Assembly: GCA_016861185.1 (NCBI GenBank)
Contig: BOKW01000004.1
Span: forward strand, 1 to 64,000
DNA: 64,000 nucleotides
DNA from: Betaproteobacteria bacterium
GTDB lineage: Bacteria; Pseudomonadota; Gammaproteobacteria; Burkholderiales; Burkholderiaceae_F
Direction: 5' to 3'
The position numbers and the translations under genes were made by a program. Positions 7,614 through 18,978 of the stretch are shown in pieces. Every line of letters starts with the position of its first letter. The first letter of the stretch is position 1. The notes beneath the pieces were generated by a model. The model worked only from the letters and a program-made list of their open reading frames with translations. It did no database searches and was not told the DNA's origin.

Positions 7614-9191
7614 TCATTGTTCGGCATCCCTTGCCTTGAGCGACGCGGCCTGCTCCACCAACGCGTCCGTCTGCCGGCCGATCTGTTCGGCCATGATGCG
7701 CGCGCGGTCGTCAATTCTCTCCGCAGCCTTGGCGACCGTACTTGCGCTCGTGCGGATCTCGGCGAACCCGTCGATCTGTTTCTTGATCGCCGCGATCGCC
7801 TCATCGATCCGCTGCATGCTCGCCGACTCTGCGCTCGAGCGCCGCGCGCTGCGCACCGACAGCGCCTTTGCGCAGGTCAGTGCGGCATGGAGCACAACGT
7901 CTGTCGCTTCGTCGTCGGCGTCCCAGACGACCACCAGGTTCTGGCCATATCGGGCAAACGGCGCGATGTCGGCCGGAGCTGATTTTTTCGAATGCACGAA
8001 TACGCAAATTCCCGCAGCGCGGTTCGTCCGCGCCTCGTCCGCTTCGCGGAGCGTGTCGGCCAGCCGGTATGACGCATCCTCCTTCACCTCGATGACGATG
8101 CGCGCGCCGGGCGCGGCCGAATCATCCGACAGTGTGAGCACGAAATCGCCGACTTTGCTCCGCGGAACAACGCCCGTGGTCTGGCCGACCGCCTCCAGGA
8201 CATCGCCGGCCGGCTGCACCAAGCGCCGCAGAGCCTCACCAACCGCTTCCTCGAACACCCGCCCGTGCGTCGTCGAGCGCGCCTGCTCGGTGCGCCGCAC
8301 GTCGATGCGCTCGAGTACGGCGAGCACGCGCTCCTGGAAGCCTTGCGCCTGTTTGGCCTGAGCTTCGTAATGGTCATTCACGAGCCGCGCAAGGCGCGAC
8401 AACCCCGAACCGTGATTGTCCAGCGACAATTCGCTGGAGATCTGAAGCTGCGCCTTCTGCACCTGGTTAACCAGACGCGATAGCGCGCTGCCCTCCTTGT
8501 CCAACGAAAACTCGTCGACGACGGCTTCCACTTGCTCGGCGAATGCACGTTGCAGATCACCGTGCTTCGCCGTCAGCTCCCCAAGGAAGCGCCGCAGCGC
8601 GCCGCTCTCGTTGTCGAGGCTGAACTGCGACAGCACGGCCTCTGACTGCGCTTTGATCGTGTTGTCGATGCTGGCGCGGATCGCGCCGACCAGCTGGTTG
8701 CCCTCGCCCGGGGATAACAACGCAAGCAGGGGGCTGCCTTCGCCGAGATGTGCTGAAAGCACTTCGTCAATACCTTGGCTTGCTTCGGCCACCTTGCGCT
8801 GGATCACGGCGGCGAGTTCGCCGTCTTCCGCGACGAGACGAGCCACGCGATCGGTGAACTGACCCGACCGAGGGTCGAAGTAACTGGCCAGCGTGCGACT
8901 GACCACCGAGTCGACGAGCTCGCGATGCTTCTCGAGCCGCTCGCCCAGCAGAGCCAACAGCCGCTCCGACTCGTTGCGCACGGCAGCGGCGTCGACGCTC
9001 CCTCGGGCGGCCCGGAGCGCGAGCACACCCACCTTCAGCGCCGTCTGCGCGAACTGTGTGCGTTGCCTGCCCTCGGGATGTTCCCGCAACGCTTCCGCCG
9101 TTTCCGCATCGGACACGACGAGGTTGATGTACAGGGGCGCCGCCTCTTCTTCGTTGATCGCGCGGGCGACATCCGGTAGTGAATCGTTCAA
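7614..9191 (-). CDS. Coiled-coil protein with a PD-(D/E)XK-like segment
   Basis: A 525-residue soluble protein. Residues 1-310 are helical, with repeated SLD(N/K)xGS(A/G)L blocks (four versions between about residues 190 and 275) that look like a repeating unit in long coiled coils. Residues about 320-460 contain TTHGRVFEEAVGEAL, then SKVGDFVLTL and RIVIEVKED. That E...GD...ExK order fits a restriction-endonuclease-like core. The last 60 residues are again coiled coil. A TTG start at 9191 is supported by a GGAGGAG sequence 6-7 bases upstream. It sits between the WYL regulator and the helicase/nuclease on the same strand. Nuclease activity is inferred from the motif order only, and I do not know a named family. 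Confidence 0.6.
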   Translation of the reverse strand: MNDSLPDVARAINEEEAAPLYINLVVSDAETAEALREHPEGRQRTQFAQTALKVGVLALRAARGSVDAAAVRNESERLLALLGERLEKHRELVDSVVSRTLASYFDPRSGQFTDRVARLVAEDGELAAVIQRKVAEASQGIDEVLSAHLGEGSPLLALLSPGEGNQLVGAIRASIDNTIKAQSEAVLSQFSLDNESGALRRFLGELTAKHGDLQRAFAEQVEAVVDEFSLDKEGSALSRLVNQVQKAQLQISSELSLDNHGSGLSRLARLVNDHYEAQAKQAQGFQERVLAVLERIDVRRTEQARSTTHGRVFEEAVGEALRRLVQPAGDVLEAVGQTTGVVPRSKVGDFVLTLSDDSAAPGARIVIEVKEDASYRLADTLREADEARTNRAAGICVFVHSKKSAPADIAPFARYGQNLVVVWDADDEATDVVLHAALTCAKALSVRSARRSSAESASMQRIDEAIAAIKKQIDGFAEIRTSASTVAKAAERIDDRARIMAEQIGRQTDALVEQAASLKARDAEQ

Positions 9192-9289
9192 GGGCGCTCC
9201 TCCGGGGTTCAGTGAAAACCGGCCGTGGCAGACGGGCGAATCTTGAATCTCGGAAACGTCGGTCCAACGTCGCGGATTGCACCAGCATC

Positions 9290-9310
9290 GAGGCTCACGG
9301 CGTGAGCCTC
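9290..9310. repeat. Intergenic palindrome, GGCTCAC/GTGAGCC family
   Basis: GAGGCTCAC and GTGAGCCTC form a 9-bp perfect stem with a 3-base loop. It sits in the 142-bp gap between the WYL regulator and the coiled-coil gene, where it could act as a weak terminator or a REP-type element. Confidence 0.6.
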
Positions 9311-9333
9311 CGTCGAAACCAGCTCGCCATCGC

Positions 9334-10305
9334 TCACGCGTACCGCGTCACGGCTGCTCTCAGCCGCTCGCCAATCCGCCGCTTGAGTTCGGGGGGTTCG
9401 ACAACCTCCACGTTCTCCCCATGTCTCAGCACGTCCATCTCCAACTCGCGCGAATCCGCGTACGGGACTTTCAGTTCGTAGCGGCCGTCGGGCAGCTCGC
9501 GGCCCTGCTGCTGGTCGTGCCAGATCTCCGAGCGCACCCAGCGCGCGGCCTCGGGTGAGAAGACGAGCGTCGCCCATTGCAGCTTCGTGCCGCGGTAGAT
9601 GCCGTAGCCGCGCGCGGTTTCTTCGTCGACCTGCTTGAGCGACACCTCTTTCGCCTTCACGTCGAGCAGCCGGGCGTTCTCGATCGAGTCGAGCGAGAAC
9701 ATGCGCACGCCCTCCGACTTGTAGCACCAGGCATCGAGATACCAGTTGCCGCGGTAGTGCACCAGTCGCTGCGGTGAGACTTCGCGCCTGGAGTGCTCGT
9801 TCTTGTAGCGCGTGAAGTAGTCGATCTCGAGCCGGCGGCGAGTCATCAGCGCCTTGCCCACCAGTTCGAACCACTTGAGCGCGACCCGCCGCTGCTGCGA
9901 GGGCAGCAGCTTCACGCGCTTGAGCACCTCCTTCGCCGGCGCGGCGTCGCTGCCCAGCGCCTTGGACAGGCGCTCCGTCAGCGGCTTGATGTGCGGGCCG
10001 AGCAGCCCGCCGGCATCCAGCGCGTCGAGCATCTGGTGCATCGTCATCAGCGCCAGACACTCGTCGGCGGAGAACCACAGCCCGGGCAGCTGGAAACGCG
10101 GGCCGACCGCGTGCTTGTCGTAGCGGTAGCCGCCGGCGTCGCGGTCGAAGACGATCGGTGCGTTCAGCCGCTCCCGCAGATGCGCCAGATCGCGCTTGAG
10201 CGTGGCGCGCGACACCTCCAGCTCGCGCATCAGGTCCGCAAACGAGACGAGCCCCCGCTCGTTGATCAGTTGGTCGATCCGGTAGTAGCGCTCGGTCTGG
10301 TTCAT
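9334..10305 (-). CDS. WYL-domain transcriptional regulator
   Basis: A 323-residue regulator. The N-terminus (RYYRIDQLINER through SRATLKRDLAHLRER) is a winged helix-turn-helix of the DeoR/HTH_11 type, which binds DNA. The middle and C-terminus form a WYL domain (LEIDYFTRYKNE, VHYRGNWYLDAWC, MFSLDSIENARLL) followed by the WCX extension. WYL domains sense nucleic-acid or small ligands and often control phage-defence operons. I chose the ATG at 10305 because the homologous start is the YYRID region; upstream in-frame starts would add residues without recognisable homology. It is first in the leftward cluster 10305-3199, so it probably autoregulates that module. It ends 142 bp before the next gene, a gap that holds a palindrome. 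Confidence 0.85.
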   Translation of the reverse strand: MNQTERYYRIDQLINERGLVSFADLMRELEVSRATLKRDLAHLRERLNAPIVFDRDAGGYRYDKHAVGPRFQLPGLWFSADECLALMTMHQMLDALDAGGLLGPHIKPLTERLSKALGSDAAPAKEVLKRVKLLPSQQRRVALKWFELVGKALMTRRRLEIDYFTRYKNEHSRREVSPQRLVHYRGNWYLDAWCYKSEGVRMFSLDSIENARLLDVKAKEVSLKQVDEETARGYGIYRGTKLQWATLVFSPEAARWVRSEIWHDQQQGRELPDGRYELKVPYADSRELEMDVLRHGENVEVVEPPELKRRIGERLRAAVTRYA

Positions 10306-10376
10306 GCAGATCGGCATCCCGTCCAGAAGGCAGGCGAACAGGCTAGCGAACGCGCGCATCAGCATGCAGGCGGAAA

Positions 10377-10417
10377 TCGGCCGGGCTCACCCGGCAAATT
10401 GGGGTGAGCCCGGCCGA
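10377..10417 (-). terminator. Strong hairpin after the lipoprotein gene
   Basis: A 15-bp perfect stem (TCGGCCGGGCTCACC and its complement) with an 11-base loop lies 21 bp past the lipoprotein stop. On the minus strand it is followed by ATTTCC, a weak T run, so it is a plausible but not ideal intrinsic terminator. It shares the GGCTCACC core with other palindromes in this half. Confidence 0.55.
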
Positions 10418-10438
10418 AGCGGATGTCGCTGCCGCGTC

Positions 10439-11209
10439 CTAGCGCGTCGAGATCAGGACGAATCCGGAAGAACGCGTACTGTTGAGCGCGGCCGCGTACA
10501 GTGCCTGCGAAGCGCCGCTGCCGGCGACGACGGCGATGCCGGTGATCGTCTGCGTGCCGAGCAGGCATACGCCGCCGTTGAAGGTGACCGACACGTTGTA
10601 GACCGCCTTGCCCGACGGACGCGGCGCGATCGAACCGCTGAAGGTGCAGCCCGAAGAACCCGCACCGGTAAAGGCGCCGCTGGCACCGACGTTGATGGTG
10701 TACGTCTCGCCGTTGGCGAGCCGCCCGCGCCAGACGCCGCTCACGGCGGCTGCCGTGGCCGGCGTCTCGTAGCTCGCGTCGTACGCCGCCGTGAACGTGA
10801 CCGGCGCGCCGCCCGCCTGCGGCGTGACCACGCCCTGCAGCGACGCACGCTCGCGGTAGCTGCCCGACACGGCCACCGGCGTGACGGTCCCGCCGAGATA
10901 GAAGTCGAGGCCGTTGGTCGACGTGAAGTTGCCGTTGCTCGAGGTGCCGGTGCCCTGCACGACGCCGTACAGCACGCCGTTCGCGTAGTACATGACCCAG
11001 TACTCGCCGTTCTCCAGCACCGCGCCGAGGATGCTGAAGCCGCTCGACGTGGTGCCGCTCCAGAAGCCCTCGGCGCCGGAAGTCTGTGCGGGCGGTGGCG
11101 ACGTGGCCGGTGTGCTGCCGCCGCCGCCTCCTCCACCGCCGCAGGCGGCAAGGACGAGGGACAGAGGTGCGATGAGGGTTGCCGTGAGTTTCGCAATGGT
11201 CGTTCGCAT
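10439..11209 (-). CDS. Glycine-rich-anchored lipoprotein of unknown function
   Basis: A 256-residue exported protein. The N-terminus has a lipoprotein signal (LSLVLAACGG, where the Cys would be lipidated), followed by a run of eight glycines and a Ser/Pro/Thr linker, as in many betaproteobacterial surface lipoproteins. The remainder is two beta-rich units: one about residues 45-145 (EGFWSGTTSSGFSILGAVLE) and a second beginning VSGVWRGRLANGETYTI. The two share a G-x-W-x-G start, suggesting an internal duplication. The ATG at 11209 is preceded by AGGAGA. A hairpin follows at 10377-10417. It is unrelated to the defence genes around it. It probably faces the periplasm or cell surface, and its role is unknown. 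Confidence 0.75.
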   Translation of the reverse strand: MRTTIAKLTATLIAPLSLVLAACGGGGGGGGSTPATSPPPAQTSGAEGFWSGTTSSGFSILGAVLENGEYWVMYYANGVLYGVVQGTGTSSNGNFTSTNGLDFYLGGTVTPVAVSGSYRERASLQGVVTPQAGGAPVTFTAAYDASYETPATAAAVSGVWRGRLANGETYTINVGASGAFTGAGSSGCTFSGSIAPRPSGKAVYNVSVTFNGGVCLLGTQTITGIAVVAGSGASQALYAAALNSTRSSGFVLISTR

Positions 11210-11301
11210 CGATATCTCCTCCGAAGACCGAAGAAGGCTGGCCCGCCGCGCATGTCGCCCGTCGAGCGCGAGTGAAGGGAACGCAACTGTGCGAGGCGCC
11301 A

Positions 11302-11318
11302 GGCTCAGAGCGCGAGCC
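11302..11318. repeat. Weak intergenic palindrome, GGCTC/GAGCC
   Basis: A 5-bp stem with a 7-base loop in the gap between the lipoprotein and Zn-ribbon genes. It is too short to be significant alone. It is listed because its right flank (GAGCCCG, then CGTTCGTCGGT) resembles the flank of the palindrome at 29925-29943. Confidence 0.35.
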
Positions 11319-11354
11319 CGCGATGAATTCGTGCGTTCGTCGGTGGATTCAGGG

Positions 11355-11933
11355 CTACGGTGTGCGCCGCCGCTGTCCGAGCCGCTGCCGGAACTTCTCG
11401 ATCCGCGCCGGCGCGCCGATCCGGTCGCCGTACAGAAAGAGCTGGCTACCGCGTGTGGGCACCAGATCCTGCAGCCGTGTGCCGTACTTTGCGAACAAGA
11501 TCTCGGCGATCTCCCCGAAGCGCTCGCAGCCTTCGAAGAACGCCGGCTCACGCCACAGCTCCTGCGCGCCGAACCGGATCACTGTCTCGTGGCCGTTGCG
11601 GTCCTCGTAGTCCCACACGAGCACCAGATCGTTCCCAGGAAGATCCGGCAACTGCTCCGGACTGCGCAACATGCGGCGCTCGAACTCCTGCCGGCGGCGC
11701 TCAGCCAGCTCAACCACGATCCGGTCCGCCGGCGAGACCTTGTCCCAGTTGCGACGCGATTCATCGATCGTCGGAAAGCTCACGGTCAACACCTTCTCGC
11801 CGCACTTCGGGCAGCAGACCTCGAACAGCTCGGCGAACACCTCGCCTTGCGTCAGGTCGCAGCCCCGACTCTGCCAGCCGCAGGCACGACAGGTCTGCGG
11901 CTGCTCCTTCCAGTCGTCGTAGTAATTCGTCAT
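11355..11933 (-). CDS. Hypothetical protein with N-terminal zinc ribbon
   Basis: A 192-residue cytoplasmic protein. Residues 14-46 have CRACGW and, after a spacer, CCPKCGEKVL, a clear two-knuckle zinc ribbon. The rest is charged, with no known fold, and includes DLVLVWDYEDRNGHETVIRFG, a beta-rich segment. It is a single gene on the minus strand, back to back with the ARPP-1 gene (start 12081). Zinc ribbons of this type bind nucleic acid or protein, but nothing in the sequence identifies the partner. It differs from the 1219-1989 protein except for the presence of a Cys-pair knuckle. Confidence 0.65.
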   Translation of the reverse strand: MTNYYDDWKEQPQTCRACGWQSRGCDLTQGEVFAELFEVCCPKCGEKVLTVSFPTIDESRRNWDKVSPADRIVVELAERRRQEFERRMLRSPEQLPDLPGNDLVLVWDYEDRNGHETVIRFGAQELWREPAFFEGCERFGEIAEILFAKYGTRLQDLVPTRGSQLFLYGDRIGAPARIEKFRQRLGQRRRTP

Positions 11934-12012
11934 GGTCCTGAGTTGGCCTCCTCTATCCGTTCACAGTGCAGGCACATCACGCATTCGCGTCGATCGGATC
12001 CTCTCTCGCGCA

Positions 12013-12031
12013 AGGCTCACGTCCTGAGCCT
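12013..12031. repeat. Intergenic palindrome, AGGCTCA/TGAGCCT
   Basis: A 7-bp perfect stem with a 5-base loop between the divergent Zn-ribbon and ARPP-1 genes. It belongs to the same palindrome type as 9290-9310 and 29925-29943. Confidence 0.5.
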
Positions 12032-12080
12032 CCCGCAGCCGACAGTGCCTCCGTCGCCAATCACCCGCCGGGGGCCCGCC

Positions 12081-13028
12081 ATGCAGCTTCTTTCCAGGAC
12101 GCTCGATTCGCTCGAGATCGGTACGCCGATCAGCTCGGCGCACCTGACGATGGTGCCGCTGCTCGCGACGGCACCCGCCGCGCCCGATTACCTGCTGCTC
12201 GACGACGCGCTCGACGCCGGGCTGGCGGAAGTGACCGAAATCTCGCAGGGCGGCTCGGTGCCGGAACTCGCCTTTCGCAACCGCGCCGACCGCGACATCC
12301 TGCTCGTCGACGGCGAGGAGCTCGTCGGCGCCAAGCAGAACCGCGTGCTGAACCTCACGATCCTGGTGGCAGCGGGCCAGCAGCTGACGATCCCGGTCTC
12401 GTGCGTGGAGGCCGGCCGCTGGTCGTGGCGCTCGCAGCGGTTTGCCAGCGGCCGGCGCAAGCTGCACGCCAGCGCGCGCTGGGCCAAGATGCGCGGGGTC
12501 TCGGCCTCGATGCGCGAGGCGGGCCGCCGCGCCGGCGGCGACATCCAGTCCGACGTGTGGGCGTCGATCGACGACAAGATGCGCGCCTTCGCGTGCCGCT
12601 CCGAATCGCGCTCGCTGCACGATGTCTACGACCACGCCGAAGACCGCCTGCGCGCGAACCGCACAGCCTTCACACCGCAGCCGCGGCAGGTCGGTGCGGC
12701 GTTCTTCGTCGACGGCGCGTTGGCCGGGCTCGATCTGTTCGACACGCCGTTCACGCTGGCAAAGCTGCTGCCCAAGCTCGTCGACAGCTACGCGTTCGAT
12801 GCGATCGAGCGCGACGGCGAGACCGCGCGGCCGGCCGCGCCGAGCCTTGCCGAGATCCGAGCGCTGCTCGCGCGCATCGCCGCCGCACCGCACACCGCCT
12901 ACCCCGCCGTCGCCACCGGCACCGACCTGCGCATCGAAGGCGACGGGCTGCATGCGGCCGCGCTGTGCGCGAAGGACCGCATCGTCCACCTGAGCGCCTT
13001 CAGCGCCGACGCGCAGGTCGGACAATGA
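12081..13028 (+). CDS. ARPP-1 domain protein (DUF6569)
   Basis: A 315-residue protein made of one ARPP-1 domain. The signature is visible in order: GTPISSAHLTMVPLLA, then LDDALDAGLAEVTEISQGGSVPEL, then the turn DILLVDGEELVGAKQNRVLN. ARPP-1 proteins are named for association with ADP-ribosylglycohydrolase and rhodanese-phosphatase genes, and a role in ADP-ribose or NAD-linked signalling has been proposed. No such partner is adjacent here. The ATG at 12081 is used because the domain begins about ten residues later. The next gene starts 131 bp downstream on the same strand. Confidence 0.8.
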   Translation: MQLLSRTLDSLEIGTPISSAHLTMVPLLATAPAAPDYLLLDDALDAGLAEVTEISQGGSVPELAFRNRADRDILLVDGEELVGAKQNRVLNLTILVAAGQQLTIPVSCVEAGRWSWRSQRFASGRRKLHASARWAKMRGVSASMREAGRRAGGDIQSDVWASIDDKMRAFACRSESRSLHDVYDHAEDRLRANRTAFTPQPRQVGAAFFVDGALAGLDLFDTPFTLAKLLPKLVDSYAFDAIERDGETARPAAPSLAEIRALLARIAAAPHTAYPAVATGTDLRIEGDGLHAAALCAKDRIVHLSAFSADAQVGQ

Positions 13029-13159
13029 AGCTGCCGACCGGCGACGCCGGCGCATGGCCCATTCGCCCTGACGCGGCCTGGAATGCGTTCAACGGGCCAG
13101 TCGAAGGGCGAACCCCGCGGCAGCCCATCACCCACACGCGGCTGAACCGAGCACCTTGC

Positions 13160-13600
13160 ATGGACGACGCGGCCCGCTACGATGCCGCCTACCGCGCCAC
13201 GCGCTATCGCGTGCACGCAGGCCACTCGCCGTTCGACCTGCGTGTCGAGGTCGCCTCCGCGCCGCTCGCGGCGCTGATGCGCCGGCACGGCGTGACCACC
13301 GCCGCCTATCTGACCGCCTGCAACCCCTACAGCGTGCGCACCTCGGAGGTCGCCAACCGCGCGGCCAACGAGGCGCTGCGCGCCGCGCTCGTGGCTGCCG
13401 ACGCCTTCGTCTTCGAAGGCGAGGCGATCGATCCGACCGGCGCCTGGCCCGCCGAACCCTCGTTCCTCGCGCTCGGCATCGCGCTCGCGACCGCGCGCGA
13501 ACTGGCCGTGCGGTTCAGGCAGAACGCGCTGCTGTTCGCGGATGACGATGCGGTGCCGCGGCTGCTATGGTTGCCGCGCAAAGCCGATGAGGACGCCTGA
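13160..13600 (+). CDS. DUF3293 family protein
   Basis: A 146-residue small cytoplasmic protein. The pattern YDAAYRATRYRV, then AAYLTACNPYSVRTS, then RNALLFADDDAVPRLLW near the end is that of DUF3293. The family is found widely in proteobacteria and has no established function. The NPYS motif with its conserved Thr-Ala-Cys-Asn is the family core. The ATG at 13160 is preceded by 131 bp of non-coding sequence. The 3' end overlaps the next gene by 14 bases, indicating co-transcription and perhaps coupled translation. Confidence 0.75.
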   Translation: MDDAARYDAAYRATRYRVHAGHSPFDLRVEVASAPLAALMRRHGVTTAAYLTACNPYSVRTSEVANRAANEALRAALVAADAFVFEGEAIDPTGAWPAEPSFLALGIALATARELAVRFRQNALLFADDDAVPRLLWLPRKADEDA

Positions 13601-14510
13601 ACGCGGAGTTCACTACACGGTCATGCCGGATTACGGCGGCGCGTACGCGTGGATCAATCGCGAGGGAACCGCGGCGCTCGGCCCAAACTGCGCCGATACG
13701 GCGAGTTGGGCCGGCGACCACCCGATCAGCGACGCGCTGCACGCGGCGTTCACCGACTGGCAACGCGAGTTCGAGTGCGCCGCGTTCGCATTCGTGGAAT
13801 CGAGCGTCGTGGCGCTGGACTGGATCGCGTATCACGAGCGAGGCATCGAGCTGGCGTGGCGGCTGAAGAACGAACTCGGCGCGGCGGCGCGAGTGTTCTA
13901 CGAGAAGCCGATCGAAGATCCGAACGTGTATCTGGACGAGCGCCGTGAGGTTCTCCGCGATGGCTCGCTGCGCAAGGAGCCGGCGCGCAGCGGCTTGTTC
14001 CGGCTGCCGCCGGCATGGCTGCCGCGGATGATCATCTCAGGCGGACAGACCGGAGTGGACCGTGCAGCACTCGACTGGGCCTGCATCCACCGCATCCCGC
14101 ACGGCGGCTGGTGCCCGCAGGGGCGTCTTGCCGAAGATGGTCCGATCGCCCCCTTTTATCAACTGCGCGAGACGCTTTCGGCCGCCTATCACAAGCGCAC
14201 GCGCCTGAACGTGCGCGACAGCGACGCGACGTTGATCCTGAATGCGGGCGCGCTGGACGGCGGTACGCTGCAGACGCTGCATTTGGCGAAGCGGATGCGT
14301 AAGCCGTATCGTGTCGTGCAGCTTGATGCAACGGAGCGCCAAGCTGCAGCCCGGGAAATCGTCGTGTGGCTAAGCGAGCGCCGTTTCGAACTCCTGAACA
14401 TCGCCGGGCCCCGCGAAGCGCGACGGCCCGGGATCTATGCCCTGGTGAAAGAGATGCTCGATCGGTGCTTTGAGGTCGGCCCCGACGCCAGCGTCGGAAC
14501 GCCTCGTTGA
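13587..14510 (+). CDS. Unknown N-terminal domain fused to a putative molybdenum-carrier (Rossmann-like) domain
   Basis: A 307-residue protein in two parts. Residues 1-145 are unrecognised. Residues about 147-300 start with MIISGGQTGVDRAALDWA and continue with HGGWCPQGRLAEDGPI and ATLILNAGALDGGT. This is the signature of the 'putative molybdenum carrier' family (YpsA/LOG-like Rossmann fold), whose members normally stand alone at about 150 residues and probably bind a nucleotide or cofactor. The ATG at 13587 overlaps the DUF3293 gene, and an internal Met at 13623 is an alternative. It is convergent with the DUF499 gene with only 11 bp between stops. Function unknown. Confidence 0.7.
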   Translation: MRTPERGVHYTVMPDYGGAYAWINREGTAALGPNCADTASWAGDHPISDALHAAFTDWQREFECAAFAFVESSVVALDWIAYHERGIELAWRLKNELGAAARVFYEKPIEDPNVYLDERREVLRDGSLRKEPARSGLFRLPPAWLPRMIISGGQTGVDRAALDWACIHRIPHGGWCPQGRLAEDGPIAPFYQLRETLSAAYHKRTRLNVRDSDATLILNAGALDGGTLQTLHLAKRMRKPYRVVQLDATERQAAAREIVVWLSERRFELLNIAGPREARRPGIYALVKEMLDRCFEVGPDASVGTPR

Positions 14511-14521
14511 GCTGAACTGCC

Positions 14522-17860
<3,339 letters not shown>

Positions 17861-17864
17861 GGGT

Positions 17865-18287
17865 CTACCGATCGTCGGGCGAAGTGTCTCTGTCCGTGCT
17901 CACGACCTCTTCAGCCCATTGGGTCGTGCGCTGGGCGACATCAACCGCCCATTGCCGGTCGATGTCGATCTCCGCGGCGCCCAGCGCGGCCTCGTACCGC
18001 GCGATGACGCCGAAAGGAATCAAGCGGGCAAGCTCGTTGTCATCCGGCGGAGCTGCGATCGCCGCGCGCCGGAGCAGTTCGAGCAGCATCACCAAGTTGT
18101 GCGTCCGCGGGTATTCGATGCGATGAAGCGATAGCACCGCTTTCAGCGCCTTCTCGACCGCCTGCTGCGCGTGAAAACCCAGGATCCAGACGGGCGCGTT
18201 GGCGTCCGACGCAAGCCGCTGCGCGACGTAAAGATCGTCGGCCGCCTTTCGCAGCAGCGCACGAGCAAGATCAGCCGGCGAGCTCAA
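17865..18287 (-). CDS. HEPN-domain protein (HepT-like toxin or RNase)
   Basis: A 140-residue alpha-helical protein with the HEPN signature: ARALLRKAADDLYVAQRLA, WILGFHAQQAVEKALKAVL and a late YPRTHNLVMLL. In HepT toxins the equivalent R...H pair forms the RNase site; here only the short RTHN is visible, so activity is uncertain. The start is TTG at 18287, after an AAGG-type ribosome site and within the end of the MNT gene (17-bp overlap). MNT-HEPN pairs act as toxin-antitoxin systems in which the nucleotidyltransferase AMPylates HEPN. It is followed after 4 bp by DUF499, so it is embedded in the defence operon. Confidence 0.8.
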   Translation of the reverse strand: MSSPADLARALLRKAADDLYVAQRLASDANAPVWILGFHAQQAVEKALKAVLSLHRIEYPRTHNLVMLLELLRRAAIAAPPDDNELARLIPFGVIARYEAALGAAEIDIDRQWAVDVAQRTTQWAEEVVSTDRDTSPDDR

Positions 18288-18939
18288 GCACCTTCCCCTC
18301 GCGGGCAGCTCGGTATGCGAGCGTGTTCGGCACCGCGCGCTCGCTCTCGTACGTGCTCCGGCTCATCACCACGACGTCCGCCGGCAACAGCCGGCGCCCG
18401 AGCAACACTGAAAGCCGAACCGTTTCCGCCGCGTGGTCAGCCACTTCCGGCTCAACGACCAGTAGATCGAGATCGCTGTCGGCCCTCGCGTCGCCACGCG
18501 CGTACGAGCCAAACACGATGATCTGTGAACCCGCAGGCAGGGCCCGTCGCAGGCATTCGACCGTTTCGCTCACCAATGCGGGATTCATCGTCAACCTCGA
18601 TTCAGTCTGAGCCATTGTTCGCGCATCAACGTCTTGGCCGGCGACATACAGCGGCTTGGCCGTACGAACGACTTCGTCGCGAAAGTAGCGACTCAACTCC
18701 CCCTGGGTGCGCAGGTCCACCTTGCGCCCGCCGAGCAAACCCGACAGCTCGATCTCGATGCGCGCCATGTCGAACAGCGTGATGTCTGCGTCGGGTTCGA
18801 ATTCCGCCAGCAGGTCGATGTCGCTGTCGCGCCGCGCGGTGCCCTTCAGATACGAGCCAAACAGCGAGAGCCTGCGGATTCGATGTCGACGGCACAAATC
18901 GGCCAGCGTCTCGGAGTCGATCGGAAGTCTGGTGCTCAT
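18271..18939 (-). CDS. Tandem MNT nucleotidyltransferase (two MntA-like domains in one frame)
   Basis: A 222-residue protein made of two minimal nucleotidyltransferase domains. The first (residues about 10-100) has LSLFGSYLKGTARRDSDIDL, the GSx(10)DxD metal site, and ends in AKPLYVAG, which is where single-domain MNT proteins usually stop. The second (about 115-222) has IVFGSYARGDARADSDLDLL. MNT antitoxins normally have one domain and are followed by their own HEPN partner. A Met-rich linker (TMAQTESRLTMNPAL) joins the halves and also offers internal starts at 18616 or nearby. Only one HEPN gene follows. The arrangement could come from loss of a HEPN gene between two MNT genes, or be a true fusion. 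ATG 18939 lies 39 bp after the Toprim-like gene. Confidence 0.8.
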   Translation of the reverse strand: MSTRLPIDSETLADLCRRHRIRRLSLFGSYLKGTARRDSDIDLLAEFEPDADITLFDMARIEIELSGLLGGRKVDLRTQGELSRYFRDEVVRTAKPLYVAGQDVDARTMAQTESRLTMNPALVSETVECLRRALPAGSQIIVFGSYARGDARADSDLDLLVVEPEVADHAAETVRLSVLLGRRLLPADVVVMSRSTYESERAVPNTLAYRAAREGKVLELAG

Positions 18940-18978
18940 CGCTTGTTGCGGTTCAATGGCCTGTTGCCCGCCGGGGTC

